9,202 nt of DNA, from assembly GCA_013329575.1 (NCBI GenBank), contig DUJX01000047.1:1-9202 (forward strand), given 5' to 3'. The DNA is from Halobacteria archaeon. Its GTDB lineage: Archaea; Halobacteriota; Methanoliparia; Methanoliparales; Methanoliparaceae. Each line of letters opens with the position of its first letter. Positions within the stretch are counted from its first letter, which is position 1. Position numbers and translations under genes: made by a program. The notes beneath the pieces are model-generated. The model was not told the origin of the DNA. It saw only the letters and a list, made by a program, of their open reading frames with translations, and ran no database searches. This document shows, piece by piece, positions 6,596 through 9,202 of the stretch.

Positions 6596-6620
6596 ATAAA
6601 TACTAAATGGGTTTTATAAA

Positions 6621-7040
6621 ATGACAGAATATGATGAATTAGTCATTAGATCATTGGTAGTTTATGCGGTTAATGGATTCATGCAGGACTCAAATTACCA
6701 ATTTTTAATGTCCTTTCTGGGCAGAAGAGGGGTTGCTATAGATGATATAATAGCTTTTTTTTATGGATACATCGGAAAAAATCCTGAGATTGGTGCAGAT
6801 CTTCCTGTTGAATCTTTGATCTCTATCATAAAAGAGCTGATTATAGAGAATATTCTCGTTCAAACGGATCAAAATACACTTATAAGTGCGTTTCCACCAT
6901 TAGAAGTACCAGAGAACAAACTCTTTACGAAGATTGCCAAAGATCATCTCTTCGACATCAAAAATCGCCAGCCGAGAACACGCAGAAAATCTGTCACGAC
7001 GAGTAGTGAAGAGAGTAAAAGCGAACAAAAGAAGATCTAA
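6621..7040 (+). CDS. hypothetical protein, 139 residues
   Basis: I do not recognise this protein. Residues 1-90 look globular and mostly helical, with no signal peptide or clear membrane segment despite hydrophobic patches such as IIAFFYGYIG. The stretch VESLISIIKELIIENILVQTDQNTLISAF (about 63-91) resembles a helix, helix, beta-wing order and could be part of a winged-helix fold, but no diagnostic motif supports DNA binding. From about 114 onward the tail is low-complexity, basic and Ser/Lys-rich (RQPRTRRKS to SEQKKI), probably disordered and able to touch nucleic acid. The start is fixed by the first ATG and a TATA box at leaderless distance. Codon use resembles the neighbours, with frequent AGA, ATA and GAT, so recent transfer is not indicated. 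It stands alone, converging on purF with a terminator between. Confidence 0.75.
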   Translation: MTEYDELVIRSLVVYAVNGFMQDSNYQFLMSFLGRRGVAIDDIIAFFYGYIGKNPEIGADLPVESLISIIKELIIENILVQTDQNTLISAFPPLEVPENKLFTKIAKDHLFDIKNRQPRTRRKSVTTSSEESKSEQKKI

Positions 7041-7068
7041 AAAGACTGGATAATCTCTTCCAATCTTT
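7041..7068. terminator. bidirectional hairpin terminator between convergent genes
   Basis: AAAGACTGGA (7041-7050) pairs with TCCAATCTTT (7059-7068) with a single C-A mismatch and an 8-base loop. On the plus strand T-rich DNA follows (AGTTTTAATATTATATATTTTTAT); on the minus strand the stem ends in a run of T from the A-tract at 7039-7043. It fills the 50-base gap between the hypothetical gene's stop and the purF stop and can serve both. Confidence 0.65.
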
Positions 7069-7090
7069 AAAGTTTTAATATTATATATTT

Positions 7091-8503
7091 TTATATATGA
7101 TATATTCCGGTTAGACAAGATAAACAGAGATTATCTTTCTCGATACCTATCGCAGTTACTATATCGTCGATTGTTGCATATGTGATAGAATCCGCGCCGA
7201 TCATCTCGGATATCTCTGATATGTTCTTCTTTGATGCGATCAGTTCATCGTTTGTTGTAAAATCTACACCAAAGTAGCACGGGGATATCAATGGTGGACA
7301 TCCGATACATAGATGAATCTCTTTGGCACCTGCTTTTCTCAATATATTTACGATCCTCTTTGATGTGGTGCCTCTTACAACACTATCGTCTACCAAGACT
7401 ATTTTTTTTCCCTCTACGTTGTTATGGATCGGATTCAATTTTATCTTGACCATTAGTTCTCTATCTTCTTGGTTTGGATTTATAAACGTCCGCCCCACAT
7501 ACCTATTCTTAATTAAACTCTCGATATACGGAAGTCCTGAAGAGATCGCATAACCTATAGCAAACGTAACACCTGAATCGGGCGTTGGAGAGACAAAATC
7601 AGCATCTATATTAGCCCGTTGGGCAATAAGTTCTCCGATGGCCATCCTGACGTCATATACGGATCTACCATCTATGACAGAATCCGGCCGGGCAAAATAT
7701 ACGTATTCAAACATGCAATGGGCCGTATGTTCGAGTTTTACCAGATGTTTTTCCTCTGTTATGACACCATCTTCGAGTATTACGACCTCACCAGGCTTGA
7801 TATCCCGTATTAGTCGTCCATCCAATGTATCGATGGCTACACTCTCCGATGCGATAATGAATCCTTTTATCGTGTTATTGGACTCATAAACCGAAGAATT
7901 ATTATGAAAAACTGTTTGTTTGTCCAGCTCTCCTATACAGAGAGGCCTCATCCCCAACGGATCTCTAAATGCAATAATCTTGTTTTTATATAATATTACA
8001 ACAGAGTACGATCCTTTCAAGTCCTCCATGAGCCGAGCGACTGCGTCTGTTATATCATCTGTCTCCTTCAATTTTTCAATAAACAGATAACCTATAACTT
8101 CCGAGTCTGATGAAGAACTGATCGTATATCCCTTGCTTTCGAGATCTTTCTTGATTATTTTATGATTTACTATGTTTCCATTGTGTGCGATGATAAATAA
8201 CCTATCTTTATCCTCTATAAGAAATGGTTGAGAGTTTTCTAAGCTTGATTCTCCAGAAGTGGAGTATCTTACATGTCCGATCCCCGTATTTCCCTTTATA
8301 CTCTCCCTTTTCTTATTAAAGACCTCTGAGACAAGCCCCATCCCCTTATGTATAAAGGTTCCTTCCTCGTTGTTTATCGCGATTCCAGCAGATTCTTGGC
8401 CTCTATGTTGTAACGTATGAAGAGTATAATACAAATAATCAAATATTAATAACGAATCTTTCTGTAAGCTGATCCCTACGATACCACAATCTTCTTTTAT
8501 CAT
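7091..8503 (-). CDS. purF: Amidophosphoribosyltransferase (PurF)
   Basis: PurF makes 5-phosphoribosylamine from PRPP and glutamine, the first committed step of purine synthesis. The 470 residues have two domains. The N-terminal Ntn glutaminase (about 6-235) starts at nucleophile Cys6 (CGIVGI), exposed after removal of a 5-residue propeptide, with LQHRGQESAG (31-40), GHVRYSTSG (76-84), AHNGN (106-110) and FRDPLGMRPL (179-188). The phosphoribosyltransferase domain has PDSG (308-311), KNRYVGRTFI (332-341) and the PRPP loop VLVDDSVVRGTTS (369-381). C263, C409, C460 and C463 match the four iron-sulphur ligands of the Bacillus-type enzyme, so a 4Fe-4S cluster is likely. An in-frame TAG lies 9 bases before the ATG (three codons between), which fixes the start. 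It follows rpl37e by 90 bases with no strong ribosome site, and probably shares that transcript. Confidence 0.98.
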   Translation of the reverse strand: MIKEDCGIVGISLQKDSLLIFDYLYYTLHTLQHRGQESAGIAINNEEGTFIHKGMGLVSEVFNKKRESIKGNTGIGHVRYSTSGESSLENSQPFLIEDKDRLFIIAHNGNIVNHKIIKKDLESKGYTISSSSDSEVIGYLFIEKLKETDDITDAVARLMEDLKGSYSVVILYKNKIIAFRDPLGMRPLCIGELDKQTVFHNNSSVYESNNTIKGFIIASESVAIDTLDGRLIRDIKPGEVVILEDGVITEEKHLVKLEHTAHCMFEYVYFARPDSVIDGRSVYDVRMAIGELIAQRANIDADFVSPTPDSGVTFAIGYAISSGLPYIESLIKNRYVGRTFINPNQEDRELMVKIKLNPIHNNVEGKKIVLVDDSVVRGTTSKRIVNILRKAGAKEIHLCIGCPPLISPCYFGVDFTTNDELIASKKNISEISEMIGADSITYATIDDIVTAIGIEKDNLCLSCLTGIYHI

Positions 8504-8593
8504 TAAGATCTTCTATATTTAATCGACGAGATTATTGATGTTTATTACAAGAATATCATGATCTTGATTAAAGATTTATCAGTCTATACTTTC

Positions 8594-8758
8594 TTATCCT
8601 TTTTTACGCCAATTGTAATGTGTTCTTTTGCTTCCTTTTTTAAAACCACAGGCAGCGCAGACTCCTTTACTCTTGTGAAATGCGACTTTTCCACATCTCC
8701 TGCATCTTATATGGACCGTTTTGTTCCTTTTTCCCATCGAAGGCGTTCCTTTTGTCAT
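8594..8758 (-). CDS. rpl37e: 50S ribosomal protein L37e (eL37)
   Basis: This is a 54-residue zinc-binding protein of the large ribosomal subunit, specific to archaea and eukaryotes. It begins [19 protein letters not shown], the typical L37e N-terminus, and ends HYNWRKKG, where the family has YNW plus basic residues. The zinc finger is C19-x2-C22-x11-C34-x2-C37 (CRRC and CAAC, followed by GF). AGAGG at 8772-8768 lies 9 bases before the ATG. The start is 63 bases after the lsm stop, and lsm next to rpl37e, often with purF, is a conserved archaeal arrangement. A longer open frame on the plus strand covers this gene but has no merit. Confidence 0.96.
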   Translation of the reverse strand: MTKGTPSMGKRNKTVHIRCRRCGKVAFHKSKGVCAACGFKKGSKRTHYNWRKKG

Positions 8759-8821
8759 TTTGTTAATCCTCTTTAGTTATCTTTAATCTTTATTAAATCT
8801 TAAGTATATCTTATTTGGAGA

Positions 8822-9046
<225 letters not shown>

Positions 9047-9096
9047 CTATTCTCCTTAATAAAAAATTACTTGTTATGAGAGTAAATTCCTTCCAT

Positions 9097-9104
9097 ATTT
9101 AAAT
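9097..9104 (-). promoter_or_regulatory. TATA box of the lsm-rpl37e-purF unit
   Basis: On the minus strand ATTTAAAT lies in AGATTTAAATATGG. It predicts a transcription start near 9074 and a leader of about 33 bases carrying the AAGGAG ribosome site. It shares the 158-base divergent intergenic region with the promoter at 9151-9158. Confidence 0.5.
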
Positions 9105-9150
9105 CTTTGTAAAATCAATTGTAAAACCAATATATTAAAATATGAGTGTA

Positions 9151-9158
9151 TTTATAAA
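9151..9158 (+). promoter_or_regulatory. TATA box of the gene at the right edge
   Basis: TTTATAAA is a consensus archaeal TATA box. It predicts transcription from about 9181, giving a leader of roughly 18 bases that contains the GGGGG ribosome site at 9188-9192. Confidence 0.6.
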
Positions 9159-9198
9159 AATTAGACAAAATATAAAAAAAGAATAGAGGGGGATAAAG

Positions 9199-9202
9199 AT
9201 GC
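9199..9202 (+). CDS. start of a plus-strand gene cut by the window edge
   Basis: ATG at 9199-9201 follows AGAGGGGG (GGGGG 9188-9192) by 6 bases and a consensus TATA box by about 41 bases. This repeats the promoter and ribosome-site layout of other leader-bearing genes in the window. Only the start codon and one further base are present, so the product is unknown. Confidence 0.55.

Noticed and set aside
7323..7889. several plus-strand open frames of 64-83 codons
   Set aside because: They are antisense shadows of purF, whose motifs and cysteines are complete on the minus strand.
8548..8566. CAAGA/TCTTG inverted repeat between rpl37e and purF
   Set aside because: The five-pair stem is weak and has no T-tract; it is common in AT-rich DNA and not convincing as a terminator or operator.
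8558..8776. 72-codon plus-strand open frame
   Set aside because: It lies antisense to the clear rpl37e gene and shows no domain or ribosome site.

Overview
The window is chromosomal DNA from an AT-rich archaeon, most likely a euryarchaeote of the Thermoplasmata type. Archaeal marks are a small Sm/LSm protein beside ribosomal protein L37e, TATA boxes of the TTTATAAA kind about 25 bases before likely transcription starts, some genes with no Shine-Dalgarno sequence and a TATA box close to the start codon (leaderless mRNAs), and a tRNA gene with no encoded CCA. The lineage is inferred from overall gene content and protein style; no rRNA is present to confirm it.

Layout. Bases 1-50 may be the tail of an upstream gene. 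A family 4 (4Fe-4S) uracil-DNA glycosylase (172-807) follows. Next is the Hsp70 system: grpE (935-1534) overlaps dnaK (1527-3398) by 8 bases, and a hairpin terminator ends the pair. dnaJ (3661-4851, ATG also at 3655) has its own promoter region and is followed after only 6 bases by a two-domain sugar-phosphate nucleotidyltransferase (4858-6033). A tRNA-Ser(CGA) gene starts 3 bases after that stop codon (6037-6121). Bases 6122-6620 look empty at first, but contain a possible complete miniature transcription unit: TATA box, GGGGG ribosome binding site, a 20-codon hydrophobic ORF (6363-6425) and a small hairpin followed by T-rich DNA. A 139-residue protein of unknown function (6621-7040) then converges on a minus-strand cluster, with a two-way hairpin terminator between them. 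Reading in the minus direction, the cluster is lsm (9040-8822), rpl37e (8758-8594) and purF (8503-7091). rpl37e is short and is covered by a meaningless open frame on the plus strand. At the right edge a divergent plus-strand gene begins at 9199 and is cut after one codon.

Functional view. GrpE, DnaK and DnaJ form a complete Hsp70 folding cycle. The two operons (grpE-dnaK and dnaJ-nucleotidyltransferase) are separately promoted. lsm-rpl37e-purF is a housekeeping cluster joining RNA metabolism, the ribosome and the first step of purine synthesis. The window is largely ordinary core genome. The least explained parts are the 6122-7040 interval, with its 20-codon ORF and orphan 139-residue protein, and the grpE leader, which has an inverted repeat at the predicted transcription start and a 6-codon upstream ORF whose ribosome-site layout copies that of grpE.
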